Both the position numbers and the translations under genes were made by a program. Below the pieces are notes generated by a model, which had not been told where the DNA came from, did not search any database, and saw only the letters and a program-made list of their open reading frames with translations. Below, piece after piece: positions 49,521 to 58,289 of a stretch of DNA of 64,000 bases. Positions within the stretch are counted from its first letter, which is position 1. Each line of letters begins with the position of its first letter. The DNA is from Marasmitruncus massiliensis. GTDB lineage: Bacteria > Bacillota > Clostridia > Oscillospirales > Ruminococcaceae. The stretch spans positions 224,895 to 288,894 of the forward strand of contig NZ_FYDE01000005.1 in the NCBI RefSeq assembly GCF_900186535.1, written 5' to 3'.

Positions 49521-49904
49521 ATGAAACTAATCTATGTGGCGTCCCCTTATGCCGGGGACATCGAACAGAATACCGAATTTGCCAGGAAAGCGTGCCGCCA
49601 TGTGATGAGCGAGGGGCACGCTTTTTTTGCGCCCCATCTGTTATACCCGCAGCTCCTTGATGATTCCAAGCCGCAGGAGCGCCAGGCGGGTCTGGATATG
49701 GGGCTTGCCATGCTGCCCCGCTGCGACGAGTTGTGGTGCTACGGCGACCGCATCTCCCATGGAATGCACCTTGAAATCGAGGAAGCGGTCAGAATCGGAA
49801 TCCCGGTTCGCCGGGTGATGGAACAGGAAAACGGCTTTGCTGTCGGCAGAGCGAAAAACAGCGAACCGGCCGAAGCTCCCCAGCAGGCGATGAGGATGGC
49901 CTGA
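49521..49904 (+). CDS. DUF4406 (nucleoside deoxyribosyltransferase-like) protein
   Basis: A 127-residue protein: MKLIYVASPYAGDIEQNTEF at the start, MSEGHAFFAPHLLYPQLLDD, and ELWCYGDRISHGMHLEIEEA near residue 72. This is the DUF4406/nucleoside 2-deoxyribosyltransferase-like fold, common in phages and ICEs. It may modify nucleotides, perhaps linked to the adjacent methyltransferase. Its stop codon overlaps the methyltransferase start. Confidence 0.83.
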   Translation: MKLIYVASPYAGDIEQNTEFARKACRHVMSEGHAFFAPHLLYPQLLDDSKPQERQAGLDMGLAMLPRCDELWCYGDRISHGMHLEIEEAVRIGIPVRRVMEQENGFAVGRAKNSEPAEAPQQAMRMA

Positions 49905-52318
49905 TGATGACGATGGGGAGCCTCTTCGATGGGATCGGAGGTTTTCCATTGGCGGCTATCCGCAACGGTATCACTCCCGTATGGGCCAGTGAAATCGAAG
50001 CCTTTCCCATTGAAGTGACCAAAATCCGATTCCCCGAAATGCTCCATGTCGGGGATATTACAAAGCTGGACGGAGCGAAACTGCCGCCTGTGGACGTCAT
50101 TTGCGGCGGCTCACCCTGCCAAGATTTATCGGTCGCTGGCCAGCGCCGGGGCTTGGCGGGTGAGCGTTCCGGGCTGTTTATGGAGCAAACCAGAATTGCA
50201 AAGGAGATGAGAAAAGCTGATGAGCAACGAAACGTACCAGCTTACCTTGTTCGACCTCGATACCTCGTTTGGGAGAATGTCCCCGGAGCTTTCAGCTCCT
50301 CAGAGGCGGAGGATTTCAGGGCGGTCATTGAGGAGGTCGTCCGCATTAAGTACAGTGTCTGTGATGTGCCTCGACCTGAGTCCGGGCGCTGGGAATCTGC
50401 TGGGGCTGTCGTATTGGGAGATGAATTCAGCCTGGCTTGGCGTGTCATGGACGCTCAATTCTGGGGAGTCGCCCAGCGCCGCCGTCGCATCTTCCTTGTC
50501 GCAGATTTTGGAGGCACGACCGCACCAGAAATACTATTTAAGCAAGACAGCCTGTTTGGGGATATTGCGCAGAGCGGAGGCCCGCGGCAAGGAACTGCCG
50601 CCCCAGCTGAAGGATGCCCTGATGATACAGGCGGGGCTTGCCTGACCCCATGGGATGTGCAGAGCCGCCGCATTTTTGAGGAAACCGGGACATGGCCCGC
50701 CCTCTACGGCGGCGAAGGCGGCGGACACGGATATATCCAGACAGAAGAAAAAATAGCGATAGCCTTTGCCGCCAACCAGCGTGACGAAGTGCGGGATTTG
50801 CACGATATTGCGGGGGCGGTACAGGCCCAGCCGGGGATGAAGCAGCAGACCTTTGTGGCGGATACCGAGAAAATCAGTGCCTTTCATGTCAACCAAAGGG
50901 ATGAAGTAATTGATTTGGATGGAATATCTGGTGCACTGTTAGCAACCCAAAATATGCAGATGCAGACCTTTGTCACCCGACAGCCGCTGTTCTGCTTAAA
51001 CGATCAGGGCGGCGAACGGATGGATGTCACTGAGGATGTTTCGTCTACACTGCGCGCCGGTATGGGAGGGCATCCTCCGTTGGTATCCCAGCCCAATTGT
51101 ATGAACGGCTGGGATACCCAGCATAGCCGTGTGTTTACGCCGGAGGGTGTGGCGCCGACTCTTGTCGGTGCAGACGGCGGCGGGGGCAGAAATCCGGCAG
51201 GGCTGCTGTTTGCTGCAGGCGTTGTCAGCAAGGGTAACGGAGATTGTTTTCTGACTCCCGAAACACACACCTCGCTAACTGGCGGTGGTGGGCAGGCCGG
51301 ACAGGGTTACCCCTGTGTGCTTACCGCAGGCTTCTGCGGCAATGCCAGTGCCGAAGCCAGGGGAATCGGCTATCAGGCGGAGTGTTCCCCTACCATCAAA
51401 ACGGGTACGGCTCCATCGGTGCTGTGCCTCAACGACCAGGGCGGCGGCCAGATGCACTGCACCGAGGATATTACCGGTACGCTCCGCGCCCAGGAGCATG
51501 GACACCAGCCGCTGGTCATGGCAACTCAGCAGGGCGGCGCTGAAATTGGCGAGGGCATCTGCCCGACTATTACCTCCGCCGCAGGAACCTCCGGCAATAA
51601 TCAGCCCGTCTTGTTTGAAAATCACGGAATCGACAGCCGCTACACCGGCCCGCATGCTGTGGCGCCCACCATGTCCGCACGTATGGGAACCGGGGGTAAT
51701 AATGTTCCGCTGGTGGGCAGTGCCGTTGCCTTTTCGCTGGATTCAAAGGAATCCAACAGCATGAAATCGGCAAATCCCCATTCAGGATGCCGGGAAACGG
51801 ACGTTGCCAGAACCATTGACACGACAAACCCCGACCCCAGCAAGAATCAAGGCGGCATTGCGATTTTGCAGGAAACCATCTGCATTGCGGGCAACACCAT
51901 TGACCGGGAGCCGGAAAATGGCGGCAACGGTCTCGGTTGTCAGTCGGACATCAGCTACACCATTACGACTTCCGACCGCCACGCAGTGTGCGAACCATAC
52001 CAAGAGGTGGTGGGTGCGCTGTGCCGAGGGGATGAGAAAGGCATCGGCAGCCAGTATGTCAGTCAGAATAAATGCATTGTGGAAAGGCGCAACCTCATTC
52101 GCAGGCTGACACCGCTGGAATGTGAACGGCTCCAAGGCTTTCCCGATGGCTGGACGCTTATTCCCGGCGCATCGGACAGCGCCCGGTACAAGGCACTGGG
52201 TAACAGCGTGGCGATACCATGTGTGAACTTTGTTCTCCGTGGGATCGCCTATTTTTTGCGAAAAATCTATGAGGAACAGGAGGAATCACCCCCATGTACA
52301 TCTACCCCGACAACTTAA
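49904..52318 (+). CDS. dcm: DNA cytosine-5 methyltransferase with a long repeat-containing insert
   Basis: An 804-residue C5 methyltransferase. Motifs in order: SLFDGIGGF (I), GGSPCQDLSVAGQRRG (IV, catalytic Cys), VWENVPGAF (VI), AQRRRRIFLVADFGG (VIII), and at the C terminus RRLTPLECERLQGFPDGW (IX) and KALGNSVAIP (X). Between motifs VIII and IX lie about 500 residues instead of a usual target-recognition domain, made of repeated segments such as CLNDQGG...TEDI. It probably methylates the element's DNA against restriction. No cognate nuclease is nearby. A second gene is overprinted at 50220-50645. Confidence 0.93.
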   Translation: MMTMGSLFDGIGGFPLAAIRNGITPVWASEIEAFPIEVTKIRFPEMLHVGDITKLDGAKLPPVDVICGGSPCQDLSVAGQRRGLAGERSGLFMEQTRIAKEMRKADEQRNVPAYLVRPRYLVWENVPGAFSSSEAEDFRAVIEEVVRIKYSVCDVPRPESGRWESAGAVVLGDEFSLAWRVMDAQFWGVAQRRRRIFLVADFGGTTAPEILFKQDSLFGDIAQSGGPRQGTAAPAEGCPDDTGGACLTPWDVQSRRIFEETGTWPALYGGEGGGHGYIQTEEKIAIAFAANQRDEVRDLHDIAGAVQAQPGMKQQTFVADTEKISAFHVNQRDEVIDLDGISGALLATQNMQMQTFVTRQPLFCLNDQGGERMDVTEDVSSTLRAGMGGHPPLVSQPNCMNGWDTQHSRVFTPEGVAPTLVGADGGGGRNPAGLLFAAGVVSKGNGDCFLTPETHTSLTGGGGQAGQGYPCVLTAGFCGNASAEARGIGYQAECSPTIKTGTAPSVLCLNDQGGGQMHCTEDITGTLRAQEHGHQPLVMATQQGGAEIGEGICPTITSAAGTSGNNQPVLFENHGIDSRYTGPHAVAPTMSARMGTGGNNVPLVGSAVAFSLDSKESNSMKSANPHSGCRETDVARTIDTTNPDPSKNQGGIAILQETICIAGNTIDREPENGGNGLGCQSDISYTITTSDRHAVCEPYQEVVGALCRGDEKGIGSQYVSQNKCIVERRNLIRRLTPLECERLQGFPDGWTLIPGASDSARYKALGNSVAIPCVNFVLRGIAYFLRKIYEEQEESPPCTSTPTT
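50220..50645 (+). CDS. Overprinted gene within the methyltransferase (+1 frame)
   Basis: A 141-residue frame entirely inside the methyltransferase gene. It starts MSNETYQLTLFDLDTSFGRM and ends with LSQILEARPHQKYYLSKTAC, GILRRAEARGKELPPQLKDA. I recall a phage and ICE protein family with the same start (ETYQxTLFD) and end (KYxLSxxACxGILRRAxxRGKELP) next to cytosine methyltransferases. The ATG has AAAGGAGATGAGAAAAG upstream. The methyltransferase frame is also typical over the same bases (motifs VI and VIII), so both frames appear to be real. Function unknown. Confidence 0.65.
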   Translation: MSNETYQLTLFDLDTSFGRMSPELSAPQRRRISGRSLRRSSALSTVSVMCLDLSPGAGNLLGLSYWEMNSAWLGVSWTLNSGESPSAAVASSLSQILEARPHQKYYLSKTACLGILRRAEARGKELPPQLKDALMIQAGLA

Positions 52319-52551
52319 AATCCAAGGCGACCCTGTGGCTGTGGGAGCTGCGAGACATCGGAATCATCGGCGTTGGCTGCCTGATTTCCGTCTTCGCACT
52401 CTCCCGGCTGGGCTGGCTGCCGCCCATTGTTCTGACGGCGGTCTATGCCTTTTTATCCATCCGTTTCGAGGATGTGAGCATTCTTGATTTTATCCGCTAC
52501 GCCGCCGCTTTCTTTTTTGGAAAGCAGCAGACCTATGAATGGAGGGCGTGA
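52294..52551 (+). CDS. PrgI/VirB3-like membrane protein
   Basis: An 85-residue protein with two hydrophobic helices near residues 22-60 (GIIGVGCLISVFALSRL, LPPIVLTAVYAFLSIRF). Its place directly before the VirB4-type genes is that of PrgI/VirB3-like proteins, which anchor the ATPase at the membrane. It overlaps the methyltransferase end by 25 bases. Confidence 0.78.
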   Translation: MYIYPDNLKSKATLWLWELRDIGIIGVGCLISVFALSRLGWLPPIVLTAVYAFLSIRFEDVSILDFIRYAAAFFFGKQQTYEWRA

Positions 52552-52553
52552 AT

Positions 52554-53141
52554 ATGAACCAGAAAAAGAAACAGGAGGCCAGAGGAAAAGCCTCCACCCG
52601 CCAGCTCATGGGCATTGATGGCATCACCGGCCACAGTCTTGTAACGCCCCATGGGGAGCTGGTATTTTTTATGATTAAGCCTACGAATATCAGTGTTTTG
52701 TCTGAGAGCAGTGTGGGGGCAAGGATTTATGCCCTCATGAATGTACTCAAGGGAATTGCTGAAATTGAAATGCTGTGCTTAAACAGCCGGGAAAACTTTG
52801 AGGACAACAAAAGCTACCTGAAAGCCAGAATGGACGCCGAGCAGAACCCTGTCATCCGAAAGCTGCTGGCACAGGACATGACTGCCCTTGACCGTATGCA
52901 GGTGCAGATGGCGACGGCAAGGGAATTTTTAATCATCATCCGGCTTCGGAATGAAAAAGAAAGCGATGTTCAGCCCTATCTTTCCCGCATCGAAAAGAGC
53001 CTCAAGGATCAGGGCTTCACGGTGCGCAAAGCGGGTGAATCGGACATCAAGCGCCTGCTGGGTGTCTATTATGAGCAGAATGTTACAACGGAACAATACG
53101 AGGATTATGACGGAGAAAGGTGGGTGATTTTCGGTGAGTAA
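52554..53141 (+). CDS. Conjugation protein upstream of VirB4
   Basis: A 195-residue soluble protein: ASTRQLMGIDGITGHSLVTP, FMIKPTNISVLSESSVGARI and a helical middle with MDAEQNPVIRKLLAQDMTAL. Proteins of this size lie between PrgI and VirB4 in Tn1549-like ICEs and resemble the N-terminal domain of VirB4/TraE. It probably supports assembly of the ATPase complex. It overlaps VirB4 by eight bases. Confidence 0.75.
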   Translation: MNQKKKQEARGKASTRQLMGIDGITGHSLVTPHGELVFFMIKPTNISVLSESSVGARIYALMNVLKGIAEIEMLCLNSRENFEDNKSYLKARMDAEQNPVIRKLLAQDMTALDRMQVQMATAREFLIIIRLRNEKESDVQPYLSRIEKSLKDQGFTVRKAGESDIKRLLGVYYEQNVTTEQYEDYDGERWVIFGE

Positions 53142-56100
53142 GAACAGAAAAAAAGAAAAAACAGTGCCGCAGGAGGATGTAAAAATCAAGGATTTTCTTG
53201 ACATGATCGCGCCCTCCATCATCAAATTCAACACCGACCACTTCCTCTGCGGCAACACCTACCGCTGCGTTTGGGTGCTGCGGGAATACCCCACTGCCAC
53301 GGAGGAACAGGCTATCCTGCGCCACCTTGGAGAAAAGGACGGCGTGACTCTGCGCATCTACACCCGTCAGGTAACTGCGGCTGAGGAAAAGAAAATCATC
53401 CACAACGCCGCCAACAAAAACCGCATGGACAAGAGCTCCACCAATGATATCCAGCAGACTGTCACCGCTGAAAGCAATCTGCAGGATGTGGTCACGCTGG
53501 TGTCCTCCATGCACCGAAACCGGGAGCCGCTCCTGCACTGCGCTGTTTTCATTGAGCTGACCGCTCACGATTCCGATGCGCTGAAACTCCTCCAGACCGA
53601 TGTCCTCACCGAACTGGTGCGCAGTAAGCTCAATGTAGACCGGCTCATGCTGCGCCAGCGGGAGGGTTTTCTCGCCGTAGGCCCTGCCGGATGGAATGTG
53701 TTCGCCAGCCAGTTTGAACGGGTACTGCCCGCAAGCTCTGTGGCAAACCTCTATCCCTTCAACTACAGCGGCAAGACCGATCCCCACGGGTTTTACCTCG
53801 GCAGAGACAAATTCGGCTCCAACATCATTGCGGATTTTGACAAACGCGACGATGACAAAACCAACGCTAATGTCCTGATACTCGGAAACTCCGGTCAGGG
53901 CAAGAGCTACCTGTTAAAGCTCATTCTCTGCAATATCCTCGAATCAGGCAAGTCTGTTCTGTGCCTGGACCCTGAGCACGAATATGTGGAGCTGGCGGAA
54001 AACCTCGGCGGCTGTTTCATTGACCTCATGTCGGGCCGGTACCGGATCAATCCGCTGGAGCCGAAAACGTGGGATGAGGGCGGCAGCCCGGAGGATGCCG
54101 ATGCACCCCAGGCATTCCGGCAGTCCACCAAGCTCAGTCAGCACATCAGCTTTCTCAAGGATTTCTTCCGGTGCTACAAGGATTTTTCCGACCGCCACAT
54201 TGATGCCATTGAAATAATGCTGGGCAAGCTGTACGAAAACTTTGGCATCAGTGACCGCACCGATTTCAGAAAGCTGGCTGCCACGGACTATCCCATTTTG
54301 TCAGACCTGTATGCCTTAATTGAAACCGAGTACAAGGGCTACGACAAAACCAAATACCAGCTCTATCCGCCGGAGCTTTTGCAGGAAATTCTGCTGGGGC
54401 TTCACTCCATGTGCATGGGCGCGGAAAGCCAGTTTTTCAACGGCCACACCAACGTGACCTCAGACCGCTTTATTGTGTTCGATGTTAAGGGGCTTCTGCA
54501 GGCCAGCCGGAATGTGAAAAACGCATTGCTGTTCAATGTGCTGTCCTTCATGAGCGACAAGCTGCTGACTGAGGGCAACACCGCCGCATCAATTGACGAG
54601 CTGTATCTGTTCCTCACGAACCTGACGGCTATTGAATATATCCGCAATTTTATGAAGCGTGTCAGGAAAAAGGAATCCTCGGTCATTCTGGCTTCTCAGA
54701 ATTTGGAGGACTGTGCGAAACGTTGTGCATAAATTTAGCTTAACAGGCTAAGTGAACAGCACCCGTCAGTTGCACTAAAACATTAGAAAATACTGATGAG
54801 AACTTAAATCTCGAATTCAAGGGGGCAGTACCCTTGCCGTGCAGAATTAACGCCGATGATGAAATGTTAAAATCTATGGCGGCACGAGAAGATGATACTC
54901 CACTGTGCGTTAGGCGACTGTAATCGCCTATGGTACAAAGCGTGGTAAAGTCGTAATTTGATGTTCTTGGCAACAAGGGCTATATAATGCGGTCATCTTG
55001 AACCTATGGTTATGATAGAAAAAGTTATGCAGCATCGTAAAGGTTTAGGGTCGAAAGACCAGCAAATGAAAAGGGGTATTTCCGTAGTCTTTGGGGGTAC
55101 TCGCTCACGCTTGAAATAACGTGGGAAAGCATACGCCAACTGTAATTCAAAGTATGCTCAATTTTCACGGTGTAAGGTAACAACCTAAGGGTTCAGCATA
55201 AAAAGATAGAGATTTAGGAACGTTTGAGAGCCTGCACACGGAGTGTTACAGCACGATGAAATGTGCAGGAAGTCAGCCGTCCCATAGTAGTCCGAGATTG
55301 GGAAAGCCAATTACATGAGGCTGAAATGCCTCACGGCGAAGGGGACGAGTCAATTTGATTAACAGATTTCAAAACCGAAAATCCGTAACTCCCTGAAATA
55401 TGGGTAGCGAACTGCAAAGGAAGTGATTGCTTTGTGCATATAAACGCTGGATTTTCAAACGAAACAGAGCTTAGAAAATTAACCGATCTGCTGTACGAAA
55501 AATCCAAACAAGGCACTACGTTCACAGGTTTAATGGAAGCGATTTGTAATGAAGTGACAATCATTACGGCAATTCACAATATCAAAGCAAACGCAGGCAG
55601 TAAAACCGCAGGGGTTGATCGCAACAAAATGGACAAGTACCTGCAAATGCAAAAAGAAGCGGTGATAGAACTAATTTCTCGCACTGTAAGCAACTATAAG
55701 CCCAAGCCCGCCAAGCGAATCTACATCGAAAAGGCGAACGGTAAACAAAGACCTCTGGGCATTCCTACTGTGCTTGACCGCATCATACAGGAGTGTATCA
55801 GAATTATCATTGAACCAATATGCGAAGCAAGATTTTATCCGCATAGCTATGGGTTCAGACCGTATCGGGCACAAAAGCACGCTGTACGAGACATCGTGAA
55901 CATCATTAACGGTTCAAACAAGTCGGACAGTATGCCGACCTATGCGTTAGAGGGCGATATAAAAGGCTGTTTTGACAACATCAATCACAGAATACTTCTA
56001 AGTAAACTATGGAAAATGGGAGTACACGACAAGCGACTTTTAAAAATCATAAGTCAAATGCTAAAAGCTGGATACATGGAAAAAGACCTATTTTTCGACA

Positions 56101-57776
56101 CATCGGTTGGAACTGGTCAGGGTAGCGTCCTGTCTCCGTTGCTGGCAAATGTATATCTCAACGATTTTGATTGGTACGTCGGACGCAAATACTATCACCC
56201 TTTCCCGAAACTCAACCTAAAAAGCAGTGACATGAGAAAGCTACGGCAACAGGGTGTTTTCCCGAAATATAACATCCGTTTTGCCGATGATTGGGTTATC
56301 CTCACCACTGCTGAAAAGGAAGCACACAGGCTGAAAAAGGAGCTCACCAAATACTTCAAGCACCGTCTGAAGCTTGATATATCCGAAGAAAAGACGGTCG
56401 TAACAAACATGAAGTGTGATGGGGTGAAGTTTCTTGGGTTCAAAATCAGAGTAGCGAAAAGCGAGAAAAACAAGGGCAAACAGATAGTTCGTTGGGTGGC
56501 AAAACCCTACCCTGACTACATCAAATTGGGCAAAAAGGTTAAAAACTTGCGCTCAGCAATTCAGGAAATTAAGGAGCATAAGGCACTGAATTGTCGGGTG
56601 GCTCAAATTGAATATGTGAATTCGGTCATCATGGGCATATCGGAATATATCAAAAGCAGTATCAGTTCCCATGCCTTTAACATGATTGATTACAGGGTAA
56701 ACAACATGGTGTTTGCAGTTTGGAAGCGAATGTACCCCAAGAATTATTTGCAGATGAAGGTGGAGTTGCAGAAACTGAGCAACCTTCCTGCAAGGCACGA
56801 GGGGCATGAAACCAAAACTTTTGCTGTGAATTATCAAGGTAAGTGGGTAGGTATCACCTATGCATTTCTCACCCATGTGCAGTATGAAAAGAAACCCTTT
56901 AACCAAAATATGACACCGTATACTGCCGAGGGGAGAATGCTCTACCAGAAATACTGTTCTGCTAAAAAGCAATTTCTGCGTGACCGCCCTGCTCTGTATA
57001 GCCCAGACCTACTCAAAATGTCAGTCTACAAAAGCAAATACAATTTTGAATACTACATGAACCGTGAATACGCCTTTAACCGAGATAAAATGGTTTGTCG
57101 CTGCTGCAAACAACCACTTTTACACACAGAACAACGTGAATGTCACCACGTTAATCCTACCCTTCCATTGAATCAACTGAACAAAGTTCCCAATTTAGCG
57201 TGGGTTTGTACCGAATGTCATAAACAGATACACGGTAAGGAAATTCCACAAGGTACAGAAGTCAAAATCAAATGCAAAATCATTTCGTTTAGAGATAAAC
57301 TTAACAACTGAAATCTGTTAAGCGACCATACGCCGTGAGGTCTATGGTTGTATGAAAGCCCAAGAGGGCTATGAAATCAAATTGATGGTGCGCCGGGTGC
57401 GCTGAAAGGCGCATGCCCGGTGTGAGGTGGGGGAAAATTCGGAGATAATTTCAAAGAATTACCTATCACAACAAAGTATCTACCCTGCGTATGCCTTACG
57501 GCAACGCAGGGATGGTACACATTCAACATTGAGCATATCCGGGAGCTGACCAAGCCGTTGTTTTCTATCCCTACCCACGCCTTTCTGTTCAACGCAGGCA
57601 ACATCGACAAGCAGTTCTATATCGACAGCCTCCAGTTAGAGGAATCGGAATACAACCTCATCCGCTTTCCCCAGCGCGGCGTGTGCCTTTACAAATGCGG
57701 CATTGAGCGGTACAACCTTGCGGTCCACGCTCCGGCGTATAAGGAGAAACTGTTCGGAACGGCAGGCGGCAGATAA
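53134..57776 (+). CDS. virB4: VirB4-family conjugation ATPase, split by a group II intron
   Basis: Exons 53134-54712 and 57523-57776 join to a 610-residue ATPase. Walker A is ILGNSGQGKSYLLKLILC near residue 250; FVFDVKGLL-like IVFDVKGLLQASRN lies near 448; IDELYLFL is the Walker B region and VILASQNLED precedes the junction. The joined codon T+TC gives phenylalanine, then NIEHIRELTKPLFSIPTHAF and a C-terminal LFGTAGGR, as in intact relatives. It powers the type IV secretion channel. Without splicing it loses its last 84 residues. Confidence 0.88.
54713..57522 (+). mobile_element. Group II intron 2, in the VirB4 gene
   Basis: It starts GTGCG at 54713 and ends AT at 57522. Domain V is visible near 57390-57424 (GCGCCGGGTGCGC, then GAAA, then GCGCATGCCCGG). 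A strong hairpin near 57482-57512 is probably domain VI. AGTCTTT at 55086-55092 can pair with the exon end GAGGACT using two wobbles. The region 54713-55433 is structured intron RNA with no gene. The last exon bases (GACT) are the same as at intron 1. Confidence 0.82.
55434..57311 (+). CDS. ltrA: Group II intron reverse transcriptase/maturase
   Basis: A 625-residue intron-encoded protein, clearly different from that at 41163. RT motifs: RIYIEKANGKQRPLGIPTVL, LEGDIKGCFDNINHRILLSK, GTGQGSVLSPLLANVYLNDF and the catalytic RFADDWVIL near 283. The maturase domain follows, then an HNH motif (CRCCKQPLLHTEQRECHHVN and WVCTECHKQIHG). The start is a GTG with AAAGGAAGTG upstream. Confidence 0.93.
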   Translation: MHINAGFSNETELRKLTDLLYEKSKQGTTFTGLMEAICNEVTIITAIHNIKANAGSKTAGVDRNKMDKYLQMQKEAVIELISRTVSNYKPKPAKRIYIEKANGKQRPLGIPTVLDRIIQECIRIIIEPICEARFYPHSYGFRPYRAQKHAVRDIVNIINGSNKSDSMPTYALEGDIKGCFDNINHRILLSKLWKMGVHDKRLLKIISQMLKAGYMEKDLFFDTSVGTGQGSVLSPLLANVYLNDFDWYVGRKYYHPFPKLNLKSSDMRKLRQQGVFPKYNIRFADDWVILTTAEKEAHRLKKELTKYFKHRLKLDISEEKTVVTNMKCDGVKFLGFKIRVAKSEKNKGKQIVRWVAKPYPDYIKLGKKVKNLRSAIQEIKEHKALNCRVAQIEYVNSVIMGISEYIKSSISSHAFNMIDYRVNNMVFAVWKRMYPKNYLQMKVELQKLSNLPARHEGHETKTFAVNYQGKWVGITYAFLTHVQYEKKPFNQNMTPYTAEGRMLYQKYCSAKKQFLRDRPALYSPDLLKMSVYKSKYNFEYYMNREYAFNRDKMVCRCCKQPLLHTEQRECHHVNPTLPLNQLNKVPNLAWVCTECHKQIHGKEIPQGTEVKIKCKIISFRDKLNN

Positions 57777-57796
57777 TGAAGAAGGGAGAAAAAATC

Positions 57797-58276
57797 ATGA
57801 ACAGACTGCAACAGCAGAAAGAAAACAAATCGGGACTCCTCGAAGATATGCTGTCCTTCATTCGCTACACCCCAAACCGGGAGGCGGATATTTTAGCCTT
57901 TATGGAGAAGTATCAGAAAGCGGACTGCGACGAACGCCCCGCTGTTTTGGAGCAGCTCCGCAGCTGCATGGACGGCAAGGAATACCCCGATCCCTACGCT
58001 GGGAGCTATCACTATACCCCGGAGGATGTGTCCCTCATGGGGCAGATTCTGGATGAATACATTGACGACCTCATGTCCGCAGAGGGCGATCCCGCCGCCG
58101 TTTCAGAGTGTGTGCGGGATACGGTATTGAAAATCAATGCGCTCAACGAGGAATGCGGACGCTATCTCATTGATACCTGGCGCAGGGAGCGGCTGTGCGG
58201 ATTCATCAATTCCGCGGCGGAGCTGGCGGCGCTGGCTCAGGAAAAAGACCTGACCCTGCACCACAGGATGTGGTAA
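57797..58276 (+). CDS. Hypothetical ICE protein
   Basis: A 159-residue, mainly helical acidic protein: LLEDMLSFIRYTPNREADIL, DVSLMGQILDEYIDDLMSAE and ALNEECGRYLIDTWRRERLC. I do not recognise a family. The ATG at 57797 has AAGGGAG upstream; a start at 57776 overlapping the VirB4 stop is also possible. It lies between VirB4 and the amidoligase in an operon with short gaps. Confidence 0.65.
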   Translation: MNRLQQQKENKSGLLEDMLSFIRYTPNREADILAFMEKYQKADCDERPAVLEQLRSCMDGKEYPDPYAGSYHYTPEDVSLMGQILDEYIDDLMSAEGDPAAVSECVRDTVLKINALNEECGRYLIDTWRRERLCGFINSAAELAALAQEKDLTLHHRMW

Positions 58277-58289
58277 AGGCGGTGAGTAA

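Noticed and set aside
54713-55433. Short frames before the second maturase
   Set aside because: This is intron domain I-III RNA; the frames have no ribosome sites or family features.
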